Assembly: GCF_024707525.1 (NCBI RefSeq) | Contig: NZ_CP062231.1 | Span: forward strand, 1,302,001 to 1,366,000 | Direction of reading: 5' to 3' | Source of the DNA: Rhizobium sp. TH2 | Lineage (GTDB): Bacteria; Pseudomonadota; Alphaproteobacteria; Rhizobiales; Rhizobiaceae | DNA length: 64,000 bases | Part shown: in pieces, positions 18,001 to 26,949 of the stretch | Layout of the letters: each line of letters opens with the position of its first letter | Position numbering within the stretch: position 1 is the first letter of the stretch | The notes under the pieces: model-generated | Databases searched by the model: none | What the model saw: only the letters and a program-made list of their open reading frames with translations | Told to the model about the DNA's origin: nothing | Translations under genes and position numbers: made by a program

Positions 18001-18005
18001 CGAAT

Positions 18006-18302
18006 TTGCGTATCGTCTGGACGCGACGATATCTCCGGGAGCTTGTCGAGATCGGCGACTATATCGCGAAGGAAAATCCGCGCGCTGCGGCCAATGTCGT
18101 CAACGAAATCCACTCAACGACGAAACGATTACTGTCCTCCAATCCGTTCATCCGACGCAAGGGCGAGATCAAGGGCACGCGGGAACTCGTGATTCCACGA
18201 AGACCCTATGTCGTTGCCTATCGCGTTGGTGATGACGGGATAGAAATCCTCTTCGTCCAGCACGGCGCTCGCGAATGGCCGGAAGAACTGGCCGAACCGT
18301 GA
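18006..18302 (+). CDS. parE: ParE/RelE-superfamily toxin
   Basis: 98 residues starting at a TTG (18006). VWTRRYLRELVEIGDYIAKE, NPFIRRKGEIKGTREL, IPRRPYVVAYRV and EILFVQHGAREWP match the ParE/RelE fold; the IPRRPYVVAYRV core is typical of ParE-like proteins. Such toxins poison gyrase or cleave mRNA; which applies here cannot be told. Convergent with the RES toxin gene 18 bases further on. Confidence 0.85.
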   Translation: MRIVWTRRYLRELVEIGDYIAKENPRAAANVVNEIHSTTKRLLSSNPFIRRKGEIKGTRELVIPRRPYVVAYRVGDDGIEILFVQHGAREWPEELAEP

Positions 18303-18320
18303 CCGGTAAACGGAGGACGG

Positions 18321-19016
18321 CTAACTGGCGAGCACCTCCGGCTCCCTTTCACCCTTCCATTCGAATGTGATTGTCTCGCCCAGCCTGATATTCTGGATCA
18401 GATGCGGCCGGAACGCCGCGAGGCAGGTTCCGGCCCTTCGCCGAGCCGAGGGGTAGAGCACGCCGTTGCCACCGCCCTCGAATATCCGGCGCGCCAGCGC
18501 CTGACCGGCGGGGTAGGCCGTTGCGATATCCGGTGAGAGTGCCGGCTCGCCATCCATTCCGCGCAGATCATGGAACGGCCCGATGATCCCGGCGAGAAGC
18601 TCGCGATAGGCGGTGATGTTGTCATAGATGCCGACATGGTCGAGTTCACGAGTCAGGTGGAAGATCACTTCGGCCTGCGAGGTCTTTGCCGCATCCTTGC
18701 CGATCGCCGCATACCAGGCGCCGCGCCTGCCATCGTTGAAGCGGTTGCCATCGGGCTTCACATAGCAGAAGGCGGCGTTGACATAGGTGTAGCCGAAGCC
18801 GGCGGCGGGCGTGAGCAGTTCTGAGGGATCGACGTCCGGCGGCATCCGCACGGGCGCGAGGCGCGCCGAGGAGCGTCCCTCCAGCGCTTCCAGCACCTGC
18901 CGCTCCTCGTCCGTGTCGTAAAGCGGCGAGAGTGCAGGTTCGGTGATATAGGCGGTCGAAATCAGCCGGACGGTTGAGGGCTCGGCGATCTCGCTGACGG
19001 GGATTGATGCCGTCAC
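18321..19016 (-). CDS. RES-domain toxin
   Basis: 231 residues. RES domains (ART-like, NAD-degrading toxins) show Arg, Glu and Ser landmarks; here these fit R in GNRFNDGRRGAWYAA, E in AEVIFHLTRE and S in LYPSARR. It overlaps the upstream antitoxin gene by four bases and ends 18 bases from the convergent ParE gene. Length is normal for the Xre/RES type II module. NAD depletion is family knowledge, not shown by this sequence. Confidence 0.87.
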   Translation of the reverse strand: MTASIPVSEIAEPSTVRLISTAYITEPALSPLYDTDEERQVLEALEGRSSARLAPVRMPPDVDPSELLTPAAGFGYTYVNAAFCYVKPDGNRFNDGRRGAWYAAIGKDAAKTSQAEVIFHLTRELDHVGIYDNITAYRELLAGIIGPFHDLRGMDGEPALSPDIATAYPAGQALARRIFEGGGNGVLYPSARRRAGTCLAAFRPHLIQNIRLGETITFEWKGEREPEVLAS

Positions 19017-19405
19017 AATCCACCCCGCATGGCATCGATATGATCGCGCACGCGCATCATTGCCGGTATGCCGCCGGAGATCATCAACCCGACCGGCGTC
19101 CGGCCCTCATAGAGCGGACCGCTGTTCTTCAGCGCCGGCCAGCCATATTCGAGTGGCCCATTGAAAAGCAGGCGCAAGCCCTTGAATATGCCGATGATCA
19201 GGCTCGCCCGCATGGCCTTGTCGCGATCCAGCGTACCGCGATACTGCCCCGCCTTCATCCGGTTCCAGGTGGCAATCGGCACGTCGAACAGCGCCGCCGC
19301 GTCGGCGTTCCTGAGTTTCCAGAGATCGGCCGTTCGCGTCACCGCCTTGACGACAGTGGCGACTTCGACTGCCGGGACCGGTTGGGGCTTGGTAGCGATT
19401 GCCAT
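19013..19405 (-). CDS. MbcA/ParS/Xre-type antitoxin (DUF2384)
   Basis: 130 residues. LFDVPIATWNRMKAGQYRGT is the Xre-like recognition region, followed by RASLIIGIFKGLRLLFNGP and the DUF2384 C-domain W...(K)NSGPLYEGRTPVGLMISGG. Neutralises the RES toxin encoded immediately downstream. The upstream DNA holds a TTGACA box (complement of 19450-19455) and a perfect AAGATT-TG-AATCTT inverted repeat (19417-19430), a likely autoregulatory operator. Confidence 0.9.
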   Translation of the reverse strand: MAIATKPQPVPAVEVATVVKAVTRTADLWKLRNADAAALFDVPIATWNRMKAGQYRGTLDRDKAMRASLIIGIFKGLRLLFNGPLEYGWPALKNSGPLYEGRTPVGLMISGGIPAMMRVRDHIDAMRGGL

Positions 19406-19416
19406 GAGTTCACCAT

Positions 19417-19455
19417 AAGATTTGAATCTTCATATCATATGGTATACATTGTCAA
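19417..19455 (-). promoter_or_regulatory. promoter/operator of the Xre-RES operon
   Basis: On the minus strand a TTGACA -35 box (19455-19450) is followed about 15 bases later by TATGAA, then by the 14-base inverted repeat AAGATTTGAATCTT at 19417-19430 just before the antitoxin start. This region is markedly AT-richer than its surroundings. Autorepression is inferred from the family. Confidence 0.55.
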
Positions 19456-19543
19456 CGGCAGTCTGTCAAATATTGCACATGCCGTCCTTCAAACCAATAC
19501 GCGACACTTCACACTTAGCACCCTGATGCGCTAATCATCTGCC

Positions 19544-20044
19544 ATGCCCCATACCCTCGCTATCCATCCGCTCACCAAATCCGCCTTCGCGGCGTTCGGC
19601 GATCTCATCGAGGCCGATCCCGCCACCATGCGGCTGATCAATGGCGGCACGACCGAGCGGTTCCATGCGCTGGGTCACGCCCAGGCACTCGGCGAGGGGG
19701 CGGAGGTCATCATCAATCTGTTCCGCGGCCAGCCGCGCAGGTTGCCCTATACAGTCGATATGATGGAGCGCCATCCCTTCGGCAGCCAGAGCTTCCATCC
19801 GCTGCAGGAAAGGCCCTGGCTGGTGGTGGTGGCCGAGGACGAAGGCGGCAGGCCCGGCGTCCCGCGGGTATTTCTTGCGAGCGGTCGGCAGGGCGTCAAC
19901 TACCGCGCGAATGTCTGGCATCATCCCTTGATGGCGCTCGAAGAAATCAGTGATTTTCTCGTTATCGACCGTAGCGGGCCGGGCAACAATCTGGAAGAAT
20001 ATTTCTATTCTGCACCATATGTCATTCTGGAGATTTCCCGATGA
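19544..20044 (+). CDS. allA: ureidoglycolate lyase (AllA)
   Basis: 166 residues. Key family features: [15 protein letters not shown] at the start, [16 protein letters not shown] with metal-proximal His residues, [20 protein letters not shown], and a C-terminal cupin-like strand. AllA cleaves ureidoglycolate to glyoxylate and urea at the end of allantoin breakdown. It overlaps uraH by four bases (ATGA). The RES/Xre module lies directly upstream on the opposite strand. Confidence 0.92.
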   Translation: MPHTLAIHPLTKSAFAAFGDLIEADPATMRLINGGTTERFHALGHAQALGEGAEVIINLFRGQPRRLPYTVDMMERHPFGSQSFHPLQERPWLVVVAEDEGGRPGVPRVFLASGRQGVNYRANVWHHPLMALEEISDFLVIDRSGPGNNLEEYFYSAPYVILEISR

Positions 20045-20397
20045 GCGGTCTCACAACCCATGTTCTCGATACCGGTCTCGGCCAGCCCGCCAAGGGCGTG
20101 ATGATCGATATCTTCCGCATCAATGACGAAGTTCGCGAATATATCAGGACCGTGCACACCAATGCCGATGGCCGCATCGATGGCGGCCCGATCCTTCAGG
20201 GCGAGAATTTCCGCAAGGGCATCTACGAACTGGTCTTCCATGCCGGGCCGTATCTCCGCTTCCACGGCCACAAGCTCAGCGATCCGCCCTTCCTCGATGT
20301 CGTGCCGATCCGCTTCGGCGTCACCGATCCCGAGGCGCATTACCACGTGCCGCTGCTGATTTCAGCTTTCGGCTATGCGACTTATCGCGGCAGCTGA
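20041..20397 (+). CDS. uraH: 5-hydroxyisourate hydrolase (UraH)
   Basis: 118 residues, transthyretin-like. Signature residues are present: [17 protein letters not shown] at the start (His near 6), DGRIDGG in the middle, HYHVPLL near 102 and the C-terminal YRGS tetrapeptide that separates the hydrolase from transthyretin. Converts hydroxyisourate to OHCU, the UraD substrate. Co-translated with allA. Confidence 0.95.
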   Translation: MSGLTTHVLDTGLGQPAKGVMIDIFRINDEVREYIRTVHTNADGRIDGGPILQGENFRKGIYELVFHAGPYLRFHGHKLSDPPFLDVVPIRFGVTDPEAHYHVPLLISAFGYATYRGS

Positions 20398-20602
20398 TCA
20401 GCCCGCCAGCGGCGTATTCAATGGTCTGTTATTGATACCTCCGTGGCCGTCAACAAAGCCAAGTGGTCAGGGAACTGTAGCGGGCCGCGCGAAACACTTC
20501 CACTTCTGACTGCATGCTCTCTTGATTAAATCATACGTTTCATTGCAGATGATCTTGGGACAAAATCATTGCTGAAACACTTTTTAGAAAAGAGAGCGAC
20601 GG

Positions 20603-21820
20603 ATGGCCAAGACCACCACGATCAGGAAGATTTTGACCGATGAAGTCTTCATTGAGGACAACAATAACATCATCAATATCACCAGGACCGGCATGGTAAT
20701 CACGGATACGCCCGATATGGGCGAACCCAATGCGACGGTCGGGGACAGCGATCTTGCCAAGAATAACATTTTCAACATCGATGGCAGCGTCATCGGTATG
20801 GAATTCGCAGCCTTTATCGGCGGGGAGGGATCCGAAATCCATGTTGGAGAGACCGGCTTTCTCCAGGGCGGCTGGGGCGCGGGCATGTCCGGGCTGGAGC
20901 AGGTCCTGGTCAATAACGGGTTGATTGTCGGCGGCGGCGGCATCGGTGTTTTCGTCCAGGCGAGCACCGATGGCAAGATCGTCAACAACGGCAAGATCCT
21001 GGGCAGTCAATATGCAATCGACGTTGCCCAGGGTGACGGACTGAGCATCACCAACGGCAGGAACGGCATAATTTCCGGGAATAACATAGCGATAACGATC
21101 GACCTCCAGACTGGTGACGCCAACAGGATCGTCAACCTGGGCTTGATCAATGTTACGGGAAGTTCCACCACGTCCATCGTTGATGCCGAAGGCAATATCA
21201 ACATCCGCAACAAGGGCACCATTTCCGGCGGCGTCGATCTCGGCGAGGGCGACGATGTGTTCAACGGTCTCGGCGGCACGATGGTCCGAGGTTTTGTCAT
21301 TGGCGGCCTCGGCAACGATACGATGTTCGTCGACAGCGCCGATCTCGGTCTGAGCGAGGAAATCGGCGAGGGAACCGATACGATCAAATCCGCGATATCC
21401 TACACACTCGACCTGAATGTCGAAAACCTGACCCTGCTCGGCAAGAAGAACATCGATGGCACCGGCAACAGCGAAAACAACATCCTGCACGGAAATGCCG
21501 GCGACAACACGCTGAATGGCGATATGGGCGACGATTCCATTTATGGTCACCGTGGAGACGACGAGCTGACGGGTTCTTCAGGCTCCGATACATTTTTCTT
21601 CGGAACCAAGGACGGCAACGACACCATCACCGACTTCGTATCCGGCGCGGTCGATCTCATCAATCTCTCTGCCTGGAAGGCATTCGACGATTTCGCCGAC
21701 GTGCTGGCAAACGCCAAGGACAAGGGCACCGATGTCGTCATCACCTCAGGCAACGACAGCCTGACCATCGAAGATTATCACAAGGCCGATCTTCTCGACA
21801 TCTTCTTCTCCTTCGTTTGA
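20603..21820 (+). CDS. RTX calcium-binding protein, beta-helix type (RTX-I)
   Basis: 405 residues, MAKTTTIRKILTDEVFIEDN. It lacks the W...DT(Y/W)IL cap found in the next four paralogues but has the same rungs (VNNGLIVGG, VNNGKILG, IRNKGTISGG) up to residue 225. RTX repeats at 296-330 (GNAGDNTLNGDMGDDSIYGH), GNDTITDFVSGAVD, and an end LLDIFFSFV. First gene of the second tandem run; 205 bases upstream show no recognisable gene. Confidence 0.89.
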   Translation: MAKTTTIRKILTDEVFIEDNNNIINITRTGMVITDTPDMGEPNATVGDSDLAKNNIFNIDGSVIGMEFAAFIGGEGSEIHVGETGFLQGGWGAGMSGLEQVLVNNGLIVGGGGIGVFVQASTDGKIVNNGKILGSQYAIDVAQGDGLSITNGRNGIISGNNIAITIDLQTGDANRIVNLGLINVTGSSTTSIVDAEGNINIRNKGTISGGVDLGEGDDVFNGLGGTMVRGFVIGGLGNDTMFVDSADLGLSEEIGEGTDTIKSAISYTLDLNVENLTLLGKKNIDGTGNSENNILHGNAGDNTLNGDMGDDSIYGHRGDDELTGSSGSDTFFFGTKDGNDTITDFVSGAVDLINLSAWKAFDDFADVLANAKDKGTDVVITSGNDSLTIEDYHKADLLDIFFSFV

Positions 21821-22183
21821 GTGCTTGTCTATCTTGGCGCGACGATGAAGCAGGGGGCCCGGCGTTTCGGCCGGGCCCGCGCTTGCGGCGGTCTTGGAGG
21901 CCTCGCGCCCGGTGGAGAGTGCCATGGCTGATACAGTCAAGATCGATGGCATTCAGGGCGACCTGTACAACCTCGCGACGACGAACTTCGCCGACGCGTA
22001 ATCCCCGGCCTCGAACTCTGAAACAATCAAAACAGTCGAATGGACCATGTCGAAGGCTGCTATCTGCCTCAAGCAGCGCGAGTTCCGCGTGGAACACATC
22101 AAATTGCTCAAGGGAATAATCCATCCCCCGGCGCCGTCCCAACCTGTGAGACTGAAACAAAACGAACAAGCGGGACCAACAAG
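21821..22183. other. intergenic region between RTX-I and RTX-J
   Basis: 363 bases. A hairpin lies at 21855-21878. A possible 25-codon frame at 21924-22001 (MADTVKIDGIQGDLYNLATT) follows a GGAGAG sequence but has no known relative and may be a decayed remnant. Two TGAAACAA sequences occur at 22019 and 22152, the second about 30 bases before the RTX-J start. Confidence 0.5.
21855..21878 (+). terminator. hairpin after RTX-I
   Basis: Nine-base stem (GGGCCCGGC at 21855-21863, GCCGGGCCC at 21870-21878) with a six-base loop, 35 bases past the RTX-I stop. No T-run follows, so it may stabilise the transcript end rather than act as a classical terminator. Confidence 0.55.
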
Positions 22184-23437
22184 ATGACAACGCACACGCA
22201 AAAGAACGATCTCACCGGCACCTGGAATATCGATACGAGCGACGACACTTGGATACTCGCCGGCAATGCGTCGATCACCACCAACGGCACCGAGGCGATC
22301 GACCTTGGTGCCGAATTCACCGGCAACACGATCAAGCTCCTTGGCGATATCAGTGTCGCCGGGCCCGTGATGCGGGCGATACGGATCGATGCCGAGGACA
22401 CCAAACTTCTCATCGGCAAGAACTCGGTCATCGATGCGCCATTCGTCAATGTCGGCATCCATGTGACGGGTAGCGCAGCTGAAATCCACAATGCCGGCAC
22501 GATCAATGCCAGCCTTTCGGGCATCGTCGGCGGGGAGTTCACCACGGTATACAATAGCGGCAGGATCTCGGCTGACCGCGCGGTCGCCGGCAACGAGAGC
22601 GGCCTTGAGGTCGTCAACTCCGGAAAGCTCCTTGGCGATACCTATGGCGTCAACGCGGTTGCTCAAGGCTCCGGCGTCAGAAACGAGACGGACGGCGTCA
22701 TCAAGGGCGGCGACACCGCCGTCAACAGCACGGGCGAGGGTACGTTTGTCGTGATCAACCACGGCCTGATCAAGGGGCCGACCGCGATCGCCGACGCTGA
22801 AGGCGATGCCGCCATCAGCAACCGCAAGGGCGGCACGATCGATGGCGACGTGAAACTGGGAGCCGGCGAGGACACGTTCCAGATTCTTGGCGGCACGTTG
22901 AAAGGCACGGTCTTTGGCGGCGAGGATAATGACACGTATATCCTCTCCCACAAGTCGGGCGCCATCGCGGAGCTCTTCGACGAAGGCATGGATGAAGTCT
23001 TCGCCAAGTTTAGCTACACGCTCGGCGAAAACATCGAAAGCCTCACCCTTCTTGGCGGCAAGGACCTCAACGGCACCGGCAACGAGGGCAACAACTCGAT
23101 TTATGGCAACAAGGGCGACAACGTCCTGCGGGGTATGAATGGCGAGGATTACCTCGGTTCCGGACGCGGCAACGACCTGATGATCGGCGGCGCCGACAGC
23201 GATATCTTCGAGTTCAACACGAAGAACGGCCACGACACGATCAAGGACTTCCAGGACGGATCGGATGTCATCTTCTCCAACTTCATCACGTCAGAGGCGG
23301 ATGTTCAGAACATGCTGGACAACCATGCGACCGAAACCCAGGGCGGCGTGCTGATCGAATACGGCAAAAACTCGATGTTCATCAAGGGCATGGACCTCGA
23401 TGACCTCGGCAATGACGACTTCATCCTCGGCTTCTGA
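22184..23437 (+). CDS. RTX calcium-binding protein, beta-helix type (RTX-J)
   Basis: 417 residues from the ATG at 22184, chosen because MTTHTQKNDLTGTWNIDTSD aligns with the starts of RTX-K, L and M. Cap motif DDTWILAGNASITTNG, rungs (IHNAGTINA, VNSGKLLGD, INHGLIKGP) to about 230, RTX repeats at 307-340 (GNKGDNVLRGMNGEDYLGSG), GHDTIKDFQDGSD, end DDFILGF. Clear tandem paralogue of RTX-L (shared block GVL(I/L).YG..S(M/L)FIKG near the C-terminus). Confidence 0.9.
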   Translation: MTTHTQKNDLTGTWNIDTSDDTWILAGNASITTNGTEAIDLGAEFTGNTIKLLGDISVAGPVMRAIRIDAEDTKLLIGKNSVIDAPFVNVGIHVTGSAAEIHNAGTINASLSGIVGGEFTTVYNSGRISADRAVAGNESGLEVVNSGKLLGDTYGVNAVAQGSGVRNETDGVIKGGDTAVNSTGEGTFVVINHGLIKGPTAIADAEGDAAISNRKGGTIDGDVKLGAGEDTFQILGGTLKGTVFGGEDNDTYILSHKSGAIAELFDEGMDEVFAKFSYTLGENIESLTLLGGKDLNGTGNEGNNSIYGNKGDNVLRGMNGEDYLGSGRGNDLMIGGADSDIFEFNTKNGHDTIKDFQDGSDVIFSNFITSEADVQNMLDNHATETQGGVLIEYGKNSMFIKGMDLDDLGNDDFILGF

Positions 23438-23530
23438 TCGCTTGAATTTCCAATCGAGGCCCTGCGGGAAACTTTCAGCAGGGTCTATCTCGATCTTCTC
23501 CGGCACCGGCATGGCGGCGATTGCCGGAGC

Positions 23531-23563
23531 GCCCCGGCAGGGCGGACCTCTGCTGCCGGGGGC
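23531..23563 (+). terminator. hairpin after RTX-J
   Basis: Stem GCCCCGGCAG (23531-23540) with CTGCCGGGGGC (23553-23563). The sequence closely resembles the hairpin after RTX-K, implying that the terminator was copied with the gene. There is no strong T-run. Confidence 0.55.
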
Positions 23564-23697
23564 AGATATCCAATCCAAATGTTTCACGCCCGCGTCACGC
23601 TGCGGCGCCAGGAAATTCATTTGCATACAAACGGGAATAAACCGGCCAACACCAGCGTCTTCCCCTTGAAATTTGAAGCAGACGTTAGGGACAGCCA

Positions 23698-24942
23698 GTG
23701 GCAACGCATTTCCAGAAGACCGACCGTGACACCTCGTGGGTGATGACGACGAGCAACGACACCTGGATTCTCACCAGGAATGCCGAGGTCGAGACCTCCG
23801 GCTTTTCCGGCATCGTTGAAGGCGCCGGCATCCAGAATTCCAACATTCGCATTCTCGGCGACGTGACGGCTTCCGGCGGCGGCATGTTCGCTGTCCGGTT
23901 CCAGGATGATGGCTCCAGGGTCTATGTCGGCAAGACCGGCCATCTCGACGGCCGCGATGCCTTCGGCGGCGTGATGATGGATGGCACTGGCACGGAACTG
24001 GTGAACCATGGCCTGATCCAGGGCGACTCCTCGGGTGTCTATGGCACAGGCGCAGGCAGGTTGGCGAATTATGGCGTGATCAAAGCGGAGAATGGCGTCT
24101 ATTTCTCGGAAGGCGGCTTCGAGGTGATCAACGAGGGCCTGATCCGCGGCGGCAATTCCGACGCGGTCAGCGGCTATCTCGCGGGTTCCTCCATCGTCAA
24201 CGAAAAGGGCGGGGTGCTCAGGTCTCTCCATGAGGTTGGGATCGAATTGATGGGCGCCGGCGGCGGCACGATCGAGAACCACGGCCTGATCAAGGCGCCG
24301 AGTGCCGCGATCATCGACGGCATCGGCAATATCGAGATCATCAATTCCGGCCGCATATCAGGCAATGTCTATATGGGCGACGGCAGCGATACGTTCGACG
24401 GACGGCGCGGCTCGATCACCGGCTCGGTCTACGGCGGCGATGACGGCGACACCTATTACATCGGCAAGTCGTCCGTGAAGGTCGTCGAGGTGCTCAGCGA
24501 GGGTTACGACTACGCGCTCTCGACCGTGAGTTACAAGCTGACCGCCAATGTCGAGTCGCTGCAACTCCTCGGCAAGAAGGACATCGATGCATCAGGTGAA
24601 TTGGGCGGTAACCGCCTGATCGGCAACATCGGAGACAACGTGATCAAGGGGCGCGGTGGCAGCGATTACATCGCCGGCGGCGCGGGCAGGGACACGCTCG
24701 TCGGTGGTTCCGAGGGCGACACGTTCTTTTTCACTCTTAAGGGTGGACGTGATACGATCATCGACTTCGAGGATCATTTCGACAGGATCCGGATCGATGG
24801 CGTCATCAGCCAGTCCGGTTTCGACGATCTGGACATCACTGATGTCAAGGGCGGTGCGCTGATCGAATACCAGGGCGGCGAGATCCTGGTAAAGGGCATG
24901 GCCGCCGCCGATTTTGGCTGGATGGACGATTTCACCATCTGA
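23698..24942 (+). CDS. RTX calcium-binding protein, beta-helix type (RTX-K)
   Basis: 414 residues; start is a GTG at 23698 preceded by TTAGGGA, giving (M)ATHFQKTDRDTSWVMTTSN, co-linear with RTX-J and L. Cap NDTWILTRNAEVETSG, rungs (VNHGLIQGD, INEGLIRGG, IENHGLIKAP) to about 230, RTX repeats at 309-342 (GGAGRDTLVGGSEGD), GRDTIIDFEDHFD, end GWMDDFTI. Same strand and layout as its neighbours. Confidence 0.9.
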   Translation: MATHFQKTDRDTSWVMTTSNDTWILTRNAEVETSGFSGIVEGAGIQNSNIRILGDVTASGGGMFAVRFQDDGSRVYVGKTGHLDGRDAFGGVMMDGTGTELVNHGLIQGDSSGVYGTGAGRLANYGVIKAENGVYFSEGGFEVINEGLIRGGNSDAVSGYLAGSSIVNEKGGVLRSLHEVGIELMGAGGGTIENHGLIKAPSAAIIDGIGNIEIINSGRISGNVYMGDGSDTFDGRRGSITGSVYGGDDGDTYYIGKSSVKVVEVLSEGYDYALSTVSYKLTANVESLQLLGKKDIDASGELGGNRLIGNIGDNVIKGRGGSDYIAGGAGRDTLVGGSEGDTFFFTLKGGRDTIIDFEDHFDRIRIDGVISQSGFDDLDITDVKGGALIEYQGGEILVKGMAAADFGWMDDFTI

Positions 24943-25483
24943 TTTCAATTGCCCGCCGAATATCCGGCGGCCGGTTTCGTCCAATCCGCATACCTCACAT
25001 CAATATCTCCTTCTGACACCGGCGTTCAGTATCTGGTGATCAGATGCGCCCCGGCAAGGCGGACCACACACTGCCGGGGCGCGTTATTTTTCTGGTCTGT
25101 CCCATGCCGACCCGCCGCCCCGTCCGCATCGCGCATGCGTTTCCCAATCTCATTCATACGCTTGTTTCAGAGGTAACACGGCTTCCGACCGTCGGGAATA
25201 ATCCCGTCTGCCGGTCCGTCGATTTCTTCGAACCATGAAACGAACGCTCCACAGGGCCGAAAGCCGCCATGGAGAGGTTTCGCCGCTATGAGCCCTGCCC
25301 CGAGGCCGCAACGACGGTCTCGGGCGAAAGCAGTTCTAAAAAATAAGTAATTGAATCAATTAAATTTTATCAATTTACCTGTTCCTCATGTAACTTCGCT
25401 CCCGAGTTTTTCCTGTAGCTTTTGTTTCAAGGAAGCCACCCGGCATCCTGAAACCGAAACTAAACCTACAAAGGAAAACCACC
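24943..25483. other. intergenic region upstream of RTX-L
   Basis: 541 bases with no convincing gene. It holds the RTX-K terminator (25046-25091), a GTTTCA-GAG-GTAACA sequence (25165-25179) repeated near 34584, an AT-rich block (about 25336-25380) containing the palindrome AATTGAATCAATT (25349-25361), and a GAAACCGAAAC run just before the start. This is the richest candidate promoter region among the RTX genes. Confidence 0.55.
25046..25091 (+). terminator. Rho-independent terminator of RTX-K
   Basis: Perfect 11-base stem (GCGCCCCGGCA at 25046-25056, TGCCGGGGCGC at 25072-25082) followed by GTTATTTTT. Best terminator in the window by stem and T content. Confidence 0.85.
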
Positions 25484-26716
25484 ATGGGAACGATAAAGCA
25501 GAACCAGGATCTCGAAACGACCTGGATGATCGACACCTCGAACGACACCTACATCCTGGGCGCGAACGCCCTTATCGAGACGTCGGGAGAGTTCGCGATC
25601 GACGTCGCCGCCGGCTTCAACAACAACACGCTGATACTCAAGGGTGAAGCGACAGCCACCGACACGACCAGCGTCGTCCGTGTTGCCGGCAACAACACCC
25701 ATGTCGACGTCCTGCTCGGCGGACATATCAACGGCCTCGGTGCCAATGTCGGCCTCAACGCCACCGGCGCGAACTTCTCGCTGAACAATGCGGGCGGCAT
25801 CACCGGCTCGTCGTCGGCCGTTGCGGTCGGTGACTATGCGCAGGTCGTCAACAGCGGCCTGATGCTCAGCGGCCAGATCGGCCTGATGGCAGGCGATGGG
25901 CTTGATCTCACCAATAGCGGCCGCATTGCCGGCGATGTCTTCGGTGTCCTCGCCAACGCGGATGGAGCCGTGATCGAAAACCTCAAGGGTGGCAAGATCA
26001 CCGCCGATACGACTGCCGTGCACCTCATCGGTGACGGGACCGCCGTGCTTCACAATTCCGGTCTGATCAAAGCCCAGACGGCGATCAACGACGGTGCTGC
26101 CGATACGACCGTCATCAACAAGGGCACGATCGACGGCAACGTCAATCTCGGCGCCGGCGAAGACGTCTTCAACACCCGCAAGGGCAATTTCGATGGCCAG
26201 GTGAATGGCGGTGACGGCAACGACATCTACATCATCGGCGACTCCCACACTGATATCGTCGAGCAGCCCGGTTTCGGCTACGACAAGGTCAAGTCCACTG
26301 TGTCCTTCACGCTGGGTGAAAACCTCGAGGACCTGATCCTGCAGGGCAACAAGAACGCCAGCGCCACCGGCAATGAAGGCGACAACGTGCTGACCGGCAA
26401 CAAGGGCGACAACGTGCTCAAAGGCATGGCCGGCGAGGATTACCTGAAGGGCGGCAAGGGCGACGACAGGCTCTTCGGCGGCGCCGACCAGGACATGTTC
26501 GACTTCCGCAAGGGGAGCGGCCACGACGTGGTCGAGGACTTCGTCGATGGCGAGGACGTCATCTACACGCCCTTCGCCGGCAACGAAGCCGATCTCCTTG
26601 CCAATCATCTGACCCAGAAAAACGGCGGCGTGCTGCTTACCTACGGCGACGACTCGCTCTTCATCAAGGGCGTGACCTTGGCCGAGCTCGACGAGAGCGA
26701 CTTCTTCACCATCTGA
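25484..26716 (+). CDS. RTX calcium-binding protein, beta-helix type (RTX-L)
   Basis: 410 residues, ATG after AAAGGAAAACCACC. MGTIKQNQDLETTWMIDTSN with cap NDTYILGANALIETSG; rungs (LNNAGGITG, VNSGLMLSG, LHNSGLIKAQ) to about 225; RTX repeats at 304-336 (GMAGEDYLKGGKGDDRLFGG); GHDVVEDFVDGED; end ESDFFTI. Nearest to RTX-J. No Sec signal. A large AT-rich upstream region and a strong terminator make it a single-gene transcription unit. Confidence 0.91.
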   Translation: MGTIKQNQDLETTWMIDTSNDTYILGANALIETSGEFAIDVAAGFNNNTLILKGEATATDTTSVVRVAGNNTHVDVLLGGHINGLGANVGLNATGANFSLNNAGGITGSSSAVAVGDYAQVVNSGLMLSGQIGLMAGDGLDLTNSGRIAGDVFGVLANADGAVIENLKGGKITADTTAVHLIGDGTAVLHNSGLIKAQTAINDGAADTTVINKGTIDGNVNLGAGEDVFNTRKGNFDGQVNGGDGNDIYIIGDSHTDIVEQPGFGYDKVKSTVSFTLGENLEDLILQGNKNASATGNEGDNVLTGNKGDNVLKGMAGEDYLKGGKGDDRLFGGADQDMFDFRKGSGHDVVEDFVDGEDVIYTPFAGNEADLLANHLTQKNGGVLLTYGDDSLFIKGVTLAELDESDFFTI

Positions 26717-26751
26717 CGCCGACCTGTGAAATCAGGTGCCGCGAACAGGGC

Positions 26752-26788
26752 GCCCCGGCGGGTTCACCGCCGGGGCTTTTGCGTTTCA
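26752..26788 (+). terminator. Rho-independent terminator of RTX-L
   Basis: Ten-base stem GCCCCGGCGG (26752-26761) and CCGCCGGGGC (26767-26776) with a five-base loop, followed by TTTTGCGTTT. It shares the GCCCCGGC core with the hairpins after RTX-J and RTX-K. Confidence 0.85.
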
Positions 26789-26949
26789 TCCGGCCGGTCA
26801 CCGGATATGAATATTAGAATGTGCTGTCGCGTATCCTCAAGGCGTGGTGACTCGCCATGGCCCCGGATTCGCCGCTTGCGATCGAGTCGTAACGGGCTCA
26901 CAGTCGCCGTTCATGCATTCGATCAGCCAACCTTTTAGGAGAACTGAAA

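Noticed and set aside
21924..22001. 25-codon frame with a possible ribosome site
   Set aside because: No relative, no terminator and very short; noted only in the intergenic entry.
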